A stretch of DNA of 64,000 nucleotides, from positions 10,792,130-10,856,129 of the forward strand of contig NC_066835.1 of assembly GCF_001640805.2 (NCBI RefSeq). Direction: 5' to 3'. The notes under the pieces were generated by a model. The model saw nothing but the letters and a program-made list of their open reading frames with translations, did not search any database and had not been told where the DNA came from. Source of the stretch: Lates calcarifer. Taxonomy: Eukaryota > Chordata > Actinopteri > Centropomidae. A program made the position numbers and the translations under genes. Positions 46,494 through 58,535 of the stretch are shown here, in pieces. Each line of letters begins with the position of its first letter. Positions within the stretch are counted from its first letter, which is position 1.

Positions 46494-46795
46494 ATGTTAG
46501 GAAGTCCGTCCAACAACGGCGGCATCAGAATGCTGGCGCCCCCAGCTCCGAACGACGACAGGCGGGTAGAGTTCGTCGCTCTCACCGCTGTCCACACGGA
46601 GAGAAGCGAGCCGTCCACCCCGGAGCGAGGACACCCGTCACACCGCACGGGTCTGCTGGGCACCCCGCTGCCCGGCCCGCCCGGTCCCCGGGCCAACTCG
46701 TCCGCCTCAAGCAAGCGCTACAGAAAGTTGCAAAACTGCCTGTACAACGTGCTGGAAAGACCACGAGGATGGGCATTCATCTACCATGCATTCAT
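46494..46795 (+). CDS. kcnq4: KCNQ4-type voltage-gated potassium channel (Kv7.4), first coding exon only
   Basis: The exon encodes 100 residues and ends in phase 2 at AT before GTAAGT, the same type of junction as in KCNQ genes (HAF-I/M just before S1). It opens [22 protein letters not shown] and [13 protein letters not shown] match the cytosolic N-terminus of human KCNQ4 (ELVALTAVQSE, GLLGSPLP), and [14 protein letters not shown] plus [13 protein letters not shown] is the conserved KCNQ block before S1. The [19 protein letters not shown] stretch alone would also fit KCNQ5. The N-terminal match and the nfyc neighbour, as on human 1p34, decide for KCNQ4. The channel carries M-type K+ current in the plasma membrane, in hair cells, neurons and smooth muscle. 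The membrane segments, pore and C-terminal domain lie beyond the right edge; I found no exon 2 in the window. Confidence 0.88.
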
Positions 46796-48748
46796 GTAAG
46801 TTAACCATCATTCTTATAGTTGTTTTTATTGATGTGACCACAACTCCACGTGCCTTTTCTTTAGTGGTCTAACTTTTTAAACTCCCATGAAGTTAGTGAA
46901 TGAGGCCACATGCTACGAGACAGGCTCCATAAGACATTGTCCCAATCATGTGTTTTGATCAGTATACGCCAGCACATCATTTGATGAATTTTCCAATTAA
47001 CCAAGCAGAGTTGCTTATGCGGCAATTAGCACGGTCATATGCCATACATCATCTCAACATGGGGTCTGGTGTTCAATTTTCCCATGTCTCTGTCTGATTA
47101 AATCATCAGGAAGACCTCGGTTCTTAAATTTCATTTTTCCTAATCCACAGGGGGTAATTGGCGTTTTTGGAATCAAAGTCCTCCTGTAAACATTTTTGAA
47201 ACTTGCTGAAAGTCGTATATTTTCTCAACGAATTATTTTGCAGTAAGTTTCTGTTTTTCTGTATGTTGACAAGCTCGACTAATGAGTTTGAATAATGACT
47301 GACTCTGAATGACACTCTGGAAAGGTTTGCAATGACAGGAAGTAATGACAGGAAGTAAAAATAACATCAGTGTTGTCATGGTTGTAGGTGTTGTTAAAAC
47401 TTTATGCTGACTGGGCTCGTTTGTTGCAACATTTTTCTGACAGGTGAAGTAAATAATGCATAAGCATAAAAAAAGACTTCAACCCATTGTGAACTCAGTA
47501 TATGAGAGCTTATTAACCTGAATCTCAACAATTTAGCACACACACACCAAACATAGATCTCAAACTAAAGCAACTCCCCCAGTGTAGAGAGCATTCTGTC
47601 AGGGCTTTAAAGTACCTCTGTGCCATATGTTCTTTAATGTATACAATGTGTAAACATTGGAAAAGTATGAGTTCAGTGGCGGGCTGCTTCGCTCTGACAG
47701 GCTAACAGCCCAGGACTAATACAGTATGTGAAACATGCAGTGCTCATTTAATCAGGACATAAAACCAAACTGTATTCAATTGTTATTTGGTTGCATTTGT
47801 ATCTGTTTCAACTTAAACTGAACCTCTTTAATAACTTAACAGAAAAAAAAACATGTTGAATAAACTATGAAAGAAGCATGGTGTTAATGATAAGTTTAGT
47901 CCTTGCCTAAGCATGTTTCAGTCTCTTTGTAAGTGAAGCTCAGGACAGTTGTGCACCAGCAGCTGTCTTCCAGCAGTGTCTGCGTCTGGCACATAGTGGA
48001 CAGAGCATTATGTGTGGGAGCTCCTTGGACCAGGCCGTACTTTCTGTGTCGTTGTTTACACAAGTACAGCTGTCCCCCTGCCAATGCCATCATGTGTTTA
48101 TAACAGAGGGAAATCCCACTGCAGGGCCATGACTTTAATATGTTTTCTTCATATACCACTGGCACATTAGTGAGTGCAGGTCAGCAAACTCAAGCCTCCA
48201 CGTCTTTTTACCTCTTACTTTTTTATTCCTTCCCTTTTCAATCCCACGAGACGGCGAACATGCCTTTGTAGCACCACGCAGAACAACATGTACCATCTCC
48301 ACCCGGGGTGTTCCTCATTAAGAGCGTTGGCCTTTGCCGGGTGGTTGCTTGTGACATTCTCCCTGACATTACTGGGTGTTGGAGTGGATGGCAGCTCTGC
48401 CATTGTTGTTATTTCTCTGACAGAGAGGCAGGGCAGGCGCTCAGAGGTGCCCAGATCATGTTTCAGATGCCACGGCCTCAAAGACGGAGCTGGACTGACT
48501 TTGGCAGTGAGCTGCCTCTGCGATGGCCTGTTTAATGTCGCTTTCTTAACGGATTACAAAATGTGCCTGAGAACTGACTCAGCTTTTCAAAAATCCCTGA
48601 ATTTTGATATGAAATATGTTGGGTGCACATATGTCTACCTGAGAGCATCACTCCCATGATGCGGTATCATCCTGAGCTGTGCGTTTGTGTTGATTAATTT
48701 CATGTGAGGCGCTCACCATGCTGAGAGTTGTGCCATGTGTGAGGCATA

Positions 48749-48860
48749 TTCATCGTACGATGAAGCTTAATTAAGGCGGCGTTGATCTATTATAATTAAA
48801 TTGAGCCATACACTGCTGTGTAGGGCGCTGCGCTAACTTCCCCCAGATCCTTTAATTAGC
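48749..48860. promoter_or_regulatory. candidate homeodomain-type regulatory element in kcnq4 intron 1
   Basis: A perfect 16-bp palindrome TTCATCGTACGATGAA (48749-48764) is followed at once by TTAATTAA (48767-48774). Two more TAATTA cores lie at 48793-48798 and 48853-48858. Clustered TAATTA cores are the typical binding word of homeodomain proteins and are common in conserved developmental enhancers. Whether the segment is conserved or active is unknown. Confidence 0.3.
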
Positions 48861-49765
48861 CCTGCGTTGTAACGGGGGATACTGGAACAGATGCGTTGCT
48901 TCTAGAGAGCCTCTCCTTTGCAGGTGTGTGTTGGAGTGTGTAAGCGCGTGTCTCTCTCCATGGGCGCCCACTTAAGTCCCACCACACTCCTCGGCCCTCC
49001 ATATTGCTGTCACAGCTGCACATAAGATGTACCCTCACAGAGACAGATTCCTCTGCCAGATAAAGGTCTTGGGGTGGCTTTAACATCCTGCATTCTCACC
49101 GGCTCAGGTTACATTAGTGTAAACTGTTTCACATCTGTATGTCAGCTGTCTCCTGTGGACGAAACACTTCAGAAACTCTTTCCTGCAAGTGTAACAGCTG
49201 TATGCTAATTCAGAGCTGGCACTCAGTCCTCTCCTCTCTTTGTGTTAGTTAGGTGAACAGACTCAACAAAAAGCCTTGTTTTCTTCATTACCTAGAAAAT
49301 AGGGGGATGGGGGTGAGAACACAGGAACTTATTAAAAGAGACAATAGTGAGTGTTCCCAGAAACACCACGACTACAGAGGATTCCTTTGCTCACCGGCCT
49401 GATCGGTTGCCTGGACACACGGCGTGATTCTTGTGCTCACTGAGGCTCTGGCTCTAATGATGTGTGGACCATTTGAAATGTTAAGTGCCTCTTGTCTTGT
49501 TATGGTCTCTTCACTCACTCACAGTAAAAGCTCAGGACCTCTTTGTCACCTTTAAATCCCTCCTCTTGTGTCAGTGGGAAGGTCGGAGCTGGTTCAGTCC
49601 GTTGACGTTTGTACAAACACCAGCAGCCCAGCAAGAAAGTTTGGGTTGTGAGAAAATGTGGAGGGTGTTTATTAAGAAGCTGCATAGCTCAGACAGATAC
49701 AGTGCCTCGTTGTGTCAGCCGTGTGTGTAAACAGTATCTGTGTGTGTTTTTGAAAAGCTACTGGT

Positions 49766-49936
49766 AGGGGCTGCAAGTAATGATTATTTTTTATCATTAA
49801 TTAATCTTTTTTTTTAAAATTAAATGTTTAACTTATAAAAAGTATGAAAAGAAGAACCAGAAAATCATTGCAGATTAATTTTCTGTCCATTACCTATAAG
49901 ACTAATTGACTAATTGTTTTAGTTCTGCTAGCTCTG
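49766..49936. mobile_element. fragment of the same MITE-like family as at 33.1 kb
   Basis: The segment starts GGGGCTGCAAGTAATGATTA and includes TTATCATTAATTAATC at the left. It closes TTGACTAATTGTTTTAGTTC near the right end. The left end matches the GGGCTGCA(A/G)(C/G)TAAT start of the 33111 copy. It is shorter and more diverged. Confidence 0.5.
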
Positions 49937-50599
49937 TTATTTCTGTGTGTGTGTTCATGCATATGGAGTGTCTGTGTGTTGACTTGCTCTCTGAGCTTGA
50001 CTGACAACATTCAGGGGGATCAGTTTCAGTGTTTCCCCTCACCTTTGACCCTGCACCCCTTTTCGCCATAGGCACTGCCACATATAGACCATCACATGAG
50101 GCTGCCTGTTGTGACCATAGTAATTCATCCTAGCAGGGGTCCTCTGGGGCCATGGAACGCCAGTGTAAAATCAGGCCACCAATCTCTGATCAGGTTATAC
50201 TACATCATTGCCAACTAATACCAGCACAGTGGAAATCCAAGGAGCCATGTCATGTCTTGATGTTGGCTTTGGTTGCTGTACTCCATCTTAGTCTCTGGCT
50301 TGATGCAGCATTCCTCTGGACCTCAGCCTGAATATACAGTAACAGTGCATGTGGATGGGCAGGAAAAAGAGTCGAGACCGAGCGCTGACCAGCCAGAGTG
50401 ACTGATTGGTTCTAAGGAGGGTGAAAATATACCAGTCATGTATTATTGATGTCTTACAGAGGTAGAGCAGAGATGTGGGGCAAAATTATACATGGGAGTA
50501 GCGTGGAGTTTTTAGACTTGAGCTGGAGCAGTACCATCTGTATTGGTGAAGCAGAGAGAAGTCATTGTTCAAGTCAATTTCAGGAGTCAAAGCTAAGAG

Positions 50600-50640
50600 G
50601 GTAACCCTGATGATGTCACTATGATGTCACCAGGGTTACC
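50600..50640. repeat. nested inverted and direct repeat
   Basis: Perfect 10-bp inverted arms GGTAACCCTG (50600-50609) and CAGGGTTACC (50631-50640) enclose two direct copies of ATGATGTCAC (50610-50619, 50621-50630) separated by one T. It could fold into a short hairpin or be the terminal part of a mobile element. Confidence 0.7.
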
Positions 50641-53600
50641 TGATTCGTTGATGGGACAACGTATGTTTGTTTGTTCCTTCTACTGCTGTGATTTCAGTTT
50701 GGTTAGTTTTAGGGAAACATTGTGTTTGGTTAAACTGCTTCGTTAAGGTTTGGGGACCTTTGTCATCAGGGTAACAATAATAAAACTGGAGATTAAAGTT
50801 TGGGAACGATTGGCAGTCATGGTTAAAGGAAACCAAAGTTGATCAAACAGTGCAAAAGTCAGATGTTTTGTTGGCCCATCCACTCATCCATCCAACCTCA
50901 TCCTTTGGCAGACTTTGTCTCTCTGTAACAGTGCCACCTGACTCGCTTCTTTGCTCCCGTCATAATTACTGCAGCCACTAGAGGGCTTTATTGCTTGGAC
51001 GTGAACTCGCCATTTTCACGCACTTTGCTGAAACAACTGATGCTGCTGTTTTTCTTGAAAGCCTGTGCTACAAACTGGAGGTGGTGAGTTTACCATGGAG
51101 CATCTAACAAAAAGACAATATCAAGTAGCATCATGGAAAGTGAAAGATCAAGTGTTTGTGGAGTCTTCCCCTTAATAGAAACTAAAACTCAGGAAATCTC
51201 AGCCTGTGCTGCTTCACCTTTCCATTTTAAATTTTCAAGATGTCTTTCTTGCAAACTATCATTTGGCCGTAGACTTAAACAAATACACCTCACTCTCCAA
51301 TAATTGAATGCATGAGAGAACACTTTAGTGCTTGCAAATCTGTTGCAGCTTTTAATAATGCATTGTTTATGCTTTTAAACGAAATTATCATTAGTCTAAC
51401 TGCCTTGGACGCTCACTTCTCTGTTTCTCTCTCTTCCTCCCTTTGATCTGAAACGGTAGCTTTACAAATTTCCAAAGTGCACGTCTCATGCCAGATAAAT
51501 CTTTCCCCAGATAAACCCTTCAGTCTCTGTGGTGTGTGGGAATCCCTTCACTTTAACCTTTTATGGCACAAGCACCAGTGATGGTCTCTGTTTATGAAAG
51601 CTTGAGCCTAAAGCAACCTTATTTATAGATGTGGAGGGAGATACCCGCAACAGGACTCGCAGCCTAACGCTCTCCATAACCTCTCCACTGATGGTTTGCT
51701 CAAACAGGCTTTGAAATATCTATATGGTTAATTCTTCACACATCTTTTGTGCTGTACACAGAATGCATCTTGCTAGCTTTTCATGAAAGTTCAATTGCCT
51801 ATCTGACATTATTAAACTCGTTTAGCTCAGACAGCTTGTTGATTGAATGAGTTCCCTCTATCTGTCTGTTCTTGCAGTTTTCTCTCCTTCTTGCCTCCGC
51901 TTTGAAGCAAGCTAATCTACTTCGGTCATAGAAACAGTCTGGTCTGCGTTTCCACATTTTCAACCATGCGACATAAAACCCACTAAAATCACCCCTCCTC
52001 CAGCATCCTCCAAAAACCACTGATGTGTTTGGTGTTGGACCTTTTTTCATTATTAATGGTCGGAGTAATGTCAGAAAATAGCTTTTTGTTTTGTTGTTTG
52101 CTTTTTTAGTCAGCACATGAATGTGGTTTTATTGATGACTAAGTAATAGAGAAAGAGGGGTGGAGCGGAAGGGGGGGAAGTGGCACCATGAAATGGTGAC
52201 GGCAGAAAGCCACTCTGCACTTTGTGCGGGGTTTTAACCTGCTCAGGACTGCAGATTGGACGCTTGTTGTTCATTTACCGCTGTTTTTTTTTTTTTATCT
52301 GTTCACCTCAGCAGGTTGTGTAAATTCTGCTCCATTAAGAATCCTTTATGGCCCAAACGCCTTAGCTCTTCCTTCGCACTCTCTCTCCTCCATCATTCCC
52401 TCCTCACCTTTCCTCCTGAGTGGGAATATCATCTCACATGCTGTACTTGCCTGCTTAATTGACTCCCCTCTCCCTCACTGCCTCTGTAGCTCTTCCCCTC
52501 TCTTTCCCTCAGTCCTGATTGGCTGGTCAACTTTTTTCTTCAGCGCACTCTGTCTAAATGAAAGAATGTGCAAGATGGAGGATACATAAATTAATACATA
52601 GATAATTAAGTAATAATGGTCATGTACGTACAATGTATAGACTTTATAGACAAAATCAGTATTTCATTGATAAGGGAAATAATCACCACTAATTTTGAGA
52701 CTTTTGTCAATAAATTAAACGTAATTCTAGAGAGTGAAGCTCATGCCAGCAAATTTATATTAGTTGTAAATGATGTTAACTTGAAAGAACTTAAAGGATC
52801 TTTGGTATTTATAGTCTACTGCTGCTTCTCTGATAGAGCATCTTTGGCATTTTCTTTGATTTGGGTGAAGCAGGAGCTAGCATCCAGTCGAGCTGCTAAT
52901 GAGATTAAGGTCAGAGTAACTGGATTAGGCTGTGTTCTTGAAATTTTAAAGACAGTTTTGGAGACAGGCATGAGGTCATTGTTGAGTCTAGATGTTTTAA
53001 CCAGGTGCGTCTGTGTTTCCTGAGAGGGCAACAGTTCATAGGGGATATAATATAATGTTCTAAAAGCCAATAAATGTAGGTGTAATTTCAGTGATCCTTA
53101 TATTTCTGCTTAAAATATGCTAAATCCTTCATTGGTGTTCAGTTTTATTTTAAAAATTCACATTCACATACACATTCAGCTATAAAGTAAACTGTAGTGA
53201 GGGATTATGTTAATGATATTTAAAAAATTAGAATCAGGAAAGATATGTTAATGTTATTCCCTAATGGAAATGTGTCCACAACTCTGTCATCTGGGGAAAT
53301 ATTTACTTTACTAAATTACCCTAGCTACACAGCCTCTATGTGGTCCTGGTGTGGTTTTTTCACCTTTTAAACATCTTGAGCTCTCCTCTGCACCACATTT
53401 ATACCTGGCCTGTGTGTGTGTGACAGCCTGCCTGAGGGTCTTGTGTCCTGTGTCTTGATGTCTCTTTCAGTGGCCTGTCACATCCTAAAGCAACTGCTTT
53501 GACCTGCTTGCCCGCCCTGCTGTGGCTTTATTTTTCCATAGAGTGGGTTACTATACCTGCTAACACCGGTGTGACACAGAGGACAAGCAGAGGAAGGAAG

Positions 53601-53654
53601 GAGGAGTAGGAAGGAGCATGACTTTGGTTTCTAAGAATGAGTGATAACAATAAT

Positions 53655-53790
53655 AATGTGATACTCTATTGATTCCTGTTGGAAAATTCTCTTTTTGATC
53701 GTCCTCTACTACAAAGCTGCCCTGGAACTGGTAGGGATCTAGTGTCTTGCTCAAGGACACTTCAGCAGGGCAGATGCTTCTTGACTTGGA
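53655..53790. repeat. degenerate interspersed repeat (LINE/SINE-tail-like)
   Basis: ATGTGATACTCTATTGATTC and TGTTGGAAAATTCTC resemble the 'TTTATTGATCCC..GGGAAATTC' words frequent in fish retroelement tails. GTCTTGCTCAAGGACACTTC and AGCAGGGCAGATG, further right, belong to the same commonly seen family. Limits are approximate. Confidence 0.45.
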
Positions 53791-56380
53791 CTGAAAGGTA
53801 ATCTCTTCAAAGCCAACAGGGAGAGAAACTTCAAGATGTGTCAGGAAAATACAGTTTGCACAGGGATGCTAGACTAAAATATATAGAAAATATTCGTGTT
53901 AGTAGCCTTATTGTCCTTCAAAGGAAGCAAGGTCTTGTAATAGGACAAGTGATCTGTGTATACATGGAGGGAAAGGTATAGAGAGGAGAGCAGCAGCGAG
54001 TTGGAGAGAGGGGAGAGTCGAGGTTAGCTGCTGTATTAATTTCTCCTTTCGGGGCAAAATGTGTCTCCCTGGGGAGGGGACTGTCTGTCCTGGGATGGCT
54101 GACCAGGAATCAAGTTTCCTCCCAATATCCACCCCTGCTCTCTGTGCTCACTTTCACCCAGGAACAGGACATGCACACGCACACACAAACATATCATCAT
54201 CAGGGGGGAAAGCAAACTACTGTTGTTGAGTAGCTGAGCAGCGCACAACACGTAAAAAGGCTGAGGGTGAAATGCAGTATACATGCAACCACACACGCAC
54301 ACACTTAGCAGAGACCTTGAGCTACAGACAGTGGTCCTGTTTCATTCTCCTGCAGATAGGTGATCAGTAGGGGTGTTGACACCCCTTAATCTACAGTAAT
54401 CTGTGTTTATGTAATGTTATTGTCGCTGAAGCTGGCCAGAAATACTGTGGCATTTGGCCGGGAGGGTCTAAGGGAAATGCCAAGAGTTTATTTTGACTAG
54501 TCAAGACCCTCTAAACACTCCAGATCTGCTTTCGCAGCCAGGAAAATCCAGCGGCAGCCTCCCAGCTCCCTGCTACTTTATATCTTATTATTACATCTTT
54601 CTATCTCTGCAATATATGGCATCGCCGATTTCTGCAGTGGTGGCGAGTCTGCTCAAGAAGATATACCACAGGAGCTGCAAATACTGACAAATTGTTGTGT
54701 CATTTTCTTGTAGCGGTCATTCATTTAAACAAAGTGCTGTAGGTGAGGGACTTTGTTAATTTTCTGGGATTTTTGCCATTGTATCCCCCAGTGTATTCTC
54801 AGGAGACTATATTGTTGCCCAAACTACTATTTTCCTCTGACACGTTTCCATGTATACAGTGATGCCGAGGAGGTGGAATAACTTCAGCTTCAAGATACAA
54901 ATTGACAACTAATACAAAAATTCAAACCAAATGTTTTGGTATCATGTGGCTCTAATTCATAAATGCTTGAGACAGAACTAATGACTATATTATACTATTA
55001 TGTGGCAAAATGGTAAAAAAGAGAAAATCATCAAACAAGATTTCACTGATTTGTGTTGATTGATCAACATCACTTTCCCACTGTAAAATTTCACCCAACA
55101 CCTTTCCTCTTGGCTGCTCTGGGCGCTTACTCTTGGAAGTCTTTCCTTTGCTGCCACCGCTTTGGTTCTCACACTCTCCTGTTTTAAATCAACGTTACAC
55201 TGGACTGTCAAAACCCTTGCAACCCAGCAGTTAGGCCAAACAGGGCAATTAGGACTTTGACGACAATAGACGGCCATGCCAGTTGAGTCCTGACTCTCTT
55301 TTGACTGGAAATGTGTTGTGTCAGAAGCCATGGGAAAGCTGCTCTGTACTGTCATCTTCTGTAAATGCTGCACAGTTACTGCGCCACTGAACAGCCTCTA
55401 CTAAATCCTGTTTGTATACAATGTCAGAGAACTGTCTTCAGCTCGGGCACACTATCACCTTCTGCACAGTAACCGTCCCTGGCAGCTCTGCATGTGAGTT
55501 TTCACACAAAGTTTTCCTCCATTGTCTATGATCAGGTGCTTACTGAGCCCAGGTGACTGACATCCACCGTTCGCTCATCTGTTCAGTGACAGAAAGTATC
55601 AAGACTTCAATGGATGGGGCAGGCAGGGTGCTGTGTGTTTATCAAGGTGATCAGTGCGAGTGGGAGTGTTGAAGAGTGCTTAGGAAGCAGGGTCTGTGTG
55701 TCGCCAGTGTCTGCAAAGACCATAAGGCGGGCAGAAAGTAAATCAATAGCTTTAGCTTTGCCATTATCTCTCAGCAGCACACTTAAGGCCCGACCCTAAT
55801 GGGTGGCTGCAACTGCACATGCCAATGATCAGCAGATACAGAATGATGTGGAAACTAACTCTGTGGCTAACCTGCTGATAAGGAATTAACATGTTACTTT
55901 ACATGAGTGTGGGAAAACCAATCCCTCTTCATCTCATACATGACAATGACTGATTAAAAGGATAAGTGATGAATTTGAAAGGTTTGGCCACTGGTGCACA
56001 ACTCAGAACAGGAAATGCCTTTTCTAAAAAAGGCTCCAGAGACTGATGTCAAGTTTGAAGTGAGTTGTAACTCAAATTATGTGTCAGAGTGTCAGGTCAT
56101 ATGGATAAAATCGAGATGTTATTTTATACTGCTGTATTGATACCCATCGTGATGTTATACATTTCTGGAAAAGCAATCATATTATTAATCATTGTCTAAT
56201 ACTTCTTAAATGTTAAATGATAAATTTCTCTTATCTATATTTTTGGTATTAGATGTTTTTCTGTCCACGTGTTTGCAACTTGAACCCCATCAGGCACATG
56301 AGAGCTTTGGGTATACTTTTCAGGATGAGGAGGCTGCATGACTGTGCAGACACACCTGATGTATATGTGTCGTTGTAGAG

Positions 56381-56382
<2 letters not shown>

Positions 56383-56408
<26 letters not shown>
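56383..56408. repeat. (CA)n microsatellite
   Basis: A perfect CA tract of about 26 bp in kcnq4 intron 1. Confidence 0.9.
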
Positions 56409-56411
<3 letters not shown>

Positions 56412-56931
56412 GAAATCCTCAGGGTTTTTCAGTGTACCTTTCTCAAGAGCTGGTTAATATGTTACTCGTCGTTTGGAGCGAACCCTGTCATTTCTTTCCC
56501 TCTCTCCCAGTCTTCTTTCAGCTCTCCCTGCTCAGTCTCTGTCTCTTGTCTCTCTCTATCCCGAGGAAAGCCCAGGATAGGTCTCTCTGTCTCTCTCCTG
56601 TTGTCCCTGCCTGGCTGCGCCCGCATGCACAGCCCTAGCTTAAGTGTTGTTAAGATCAATTCAATTTATAACGGCCGTCACTATAAACATGTGAGGAAGC
56701 AGCGCCATGGAGACGAAGCTCAAACAAAATCACAATGTAGGACAGTATTTATAAGGTCTGCCTTGACTGCAGAAGGCACCTTGCAATGTGTGTATATACT
56801 ATGTGCGTGTGTGTGTGCGCCATCGCTCATGTGGCTGAGTGTGCATGCTGTCAGAAAAGGTCTTGACTGGCGTGTGTGCATTTGTAAAATGTGTGTGCAT
56901 TCATGCATGTGCAGGTTTATGGAGCGCATGT

Positions 56932-56938
<7 letters not shown>

Positions 56939-56971
<33 letters not shown>

Positions 56972-56986
56972 ATGTGTGTGTGTGTA
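56939..56986. repeat. (TG)n microsatellite
   Basis: A TG tract of about 48 bp with one CA interruption in kcnq4 intron 1. It is preceded by TG-rich, CATG-containing sequence from about 56785. Confidence 0.9.
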
Positions 56987-57644
56987 AATGCCTGGCCAAT
57001 GGCACAGCAGAGCATAAACAATAATGAAATGTTAACGACAGAGCCGTAATTACGCAGGCTGCCTGCTACTCTTGCGAGATTGTTTTTTTCCTCCATTCTG
57101 CACCCTCCTGTTCCAAAATGTCTTATTTGCACAATTGCTTCACTTGATCCCAGTGTCATTTCCTCTATTCCTGTGTTTTAGTTCCTGTTGCTGTAATCTG
57201 CTCTTGTTTCTCTATTTCCCTTTATGCATGTTTTCATTTTCTTTTTCTCTATTCTGGTTGTCAAAAGTCACTATAAGGAGAGCAGGAGGGAGAGAGGCTT
57301 AGTCCAAAAGTCATCTTGCCCCTGTCTTCCAAGTCCTCCACATCTGCTGCTGCTTCTGTTGTTTCTCTGGCCTCACATCACACTAACTCACTCCTTTTTT
57401 TACAGCAGGTATTGAACATAATGAAGGGTTATTGATGCTGAAGACATTTCAGTCTCCGTCCAAACGTGTTGGTGTAGAAAGTACAGAAATGCATTACAAC
57501 ACACTGGATTATGTTAGATGTGAAATACAAACATAAACATAAACCTGTCATATCAAACTGTCCTCATTTTTGCATGTTAGGATGTCATGCAGGAGTCCTG
57601 TCTGACATTTATGTTTTTTTTTCTCGCTGCTAACGCTGCTCTGT

Positions 57645-57680
57645 ACACACACACACACACACATACACACAAACACACAG
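57645..57680. repeat. (CA)n microsatellite, imperfect
   Basis: About 36 bp of CA units with TA and AA interruptions in kcnq4 intron 1. Confidence 0.85.
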
Positions 57681-58059
57681 TAAATCTGTCCCTACATGCT
57701 GCTAACCATGTTCACCGCGCAACAGTGTGTGCGTGTGTGTCGGTGGGCCCTGTGGTCTCCTCTTGGCCCCGAGATTAAAGCAATGTCAGTAAGTGTGTGA
57801 TGAGACCTCACAGACGATACCTCATCTCTCTCTCTCTTTTCCATTCTGGCTCTCTTCGTCTCTCTGTCCCCTCGTCTGTCCAATCCATTATTCAGCCACC
57901 TCTTTCTGTCTCTTGTCCACTATTTTTTCTCATTATCTATCTCCTTGTCTGCCTGATACTCACTCCTTGTGGTCATTGCTGCTTTTCCCTTCTCCTCCCC
58001 TCACTTCTATTTCTATCTATACATTTATTACCATACTATATCTATTCTCTGTCTCTCTT

Positions 58060-58086
58060 CCTCTCTCTCTCTCTCTCTCTCTCTCA
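58060..58086. repeat. (CT)n microsatellite
   Basis: A CT tract of about 27 bp within a pyrimidine-rich stretch (57820-58130) in kcnq4 intron 1. Confidence 0.9.
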
Positions 58087-58505
58087 GTCTTTGCTGCTTA
58101 TCACTGGTTAATCAATCATTTTTTTCCCCCGGCTGCCAGAACTTATGGTGTCCTGTGACGTCTGAGCAGTGTCCTATGTCCCAGAGTGCACTTCAGACAA
58201 GGCCAGTAAAGCTAAGGACAGCAGGAGGGAATCAGAAAGTCTTACCCTAAGACTGCTATGGCTTGGTGCTGCTTGGTGCTGGTGCTGGATTGTCAAATTG
58301 TGAATGAAACCCACGAACACCAATGTAAGGAATTAGTGGAGCAGAGGCCCACTTCATGCCATTCGGAAAAGTTATAAACACTTTATACAAACTAATTTGT
58401 TTGAAGCATACCCTGGCCTTTACAGTAGGACTTAGAGACGGTCAAGTGAGAGACTGAAGGGACATCACAGAGAGAGAACAGCAACAAGAGGAAGATCAGA
58501 TCAGC

Positions 58506-58535
58506 GAGAGAGCGAGAGAGAGAGAGAGAGAGAGA
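58506..58535. repeat. (GA)n microsatellite
   Basis: A GA tract of about 30 bp with one GC interruption in kcnq4 intron 1. More GA-rich sequence follows to about 58810. Confidence 0.9.

Noticed and set aside
48174..48659. 161-codon plus-strand open frame
   Set aside because: No domain or family resemblance; intronic; composition not protein-like.
52616..53023. 135-codon plus-strand open frame with mixed amino-acid composition in kcnq4 intron 1
   Set aside because: No recognisable domain, no splice or promoter context. In AT-rich sequence of this length one such frame is about what chance allows.
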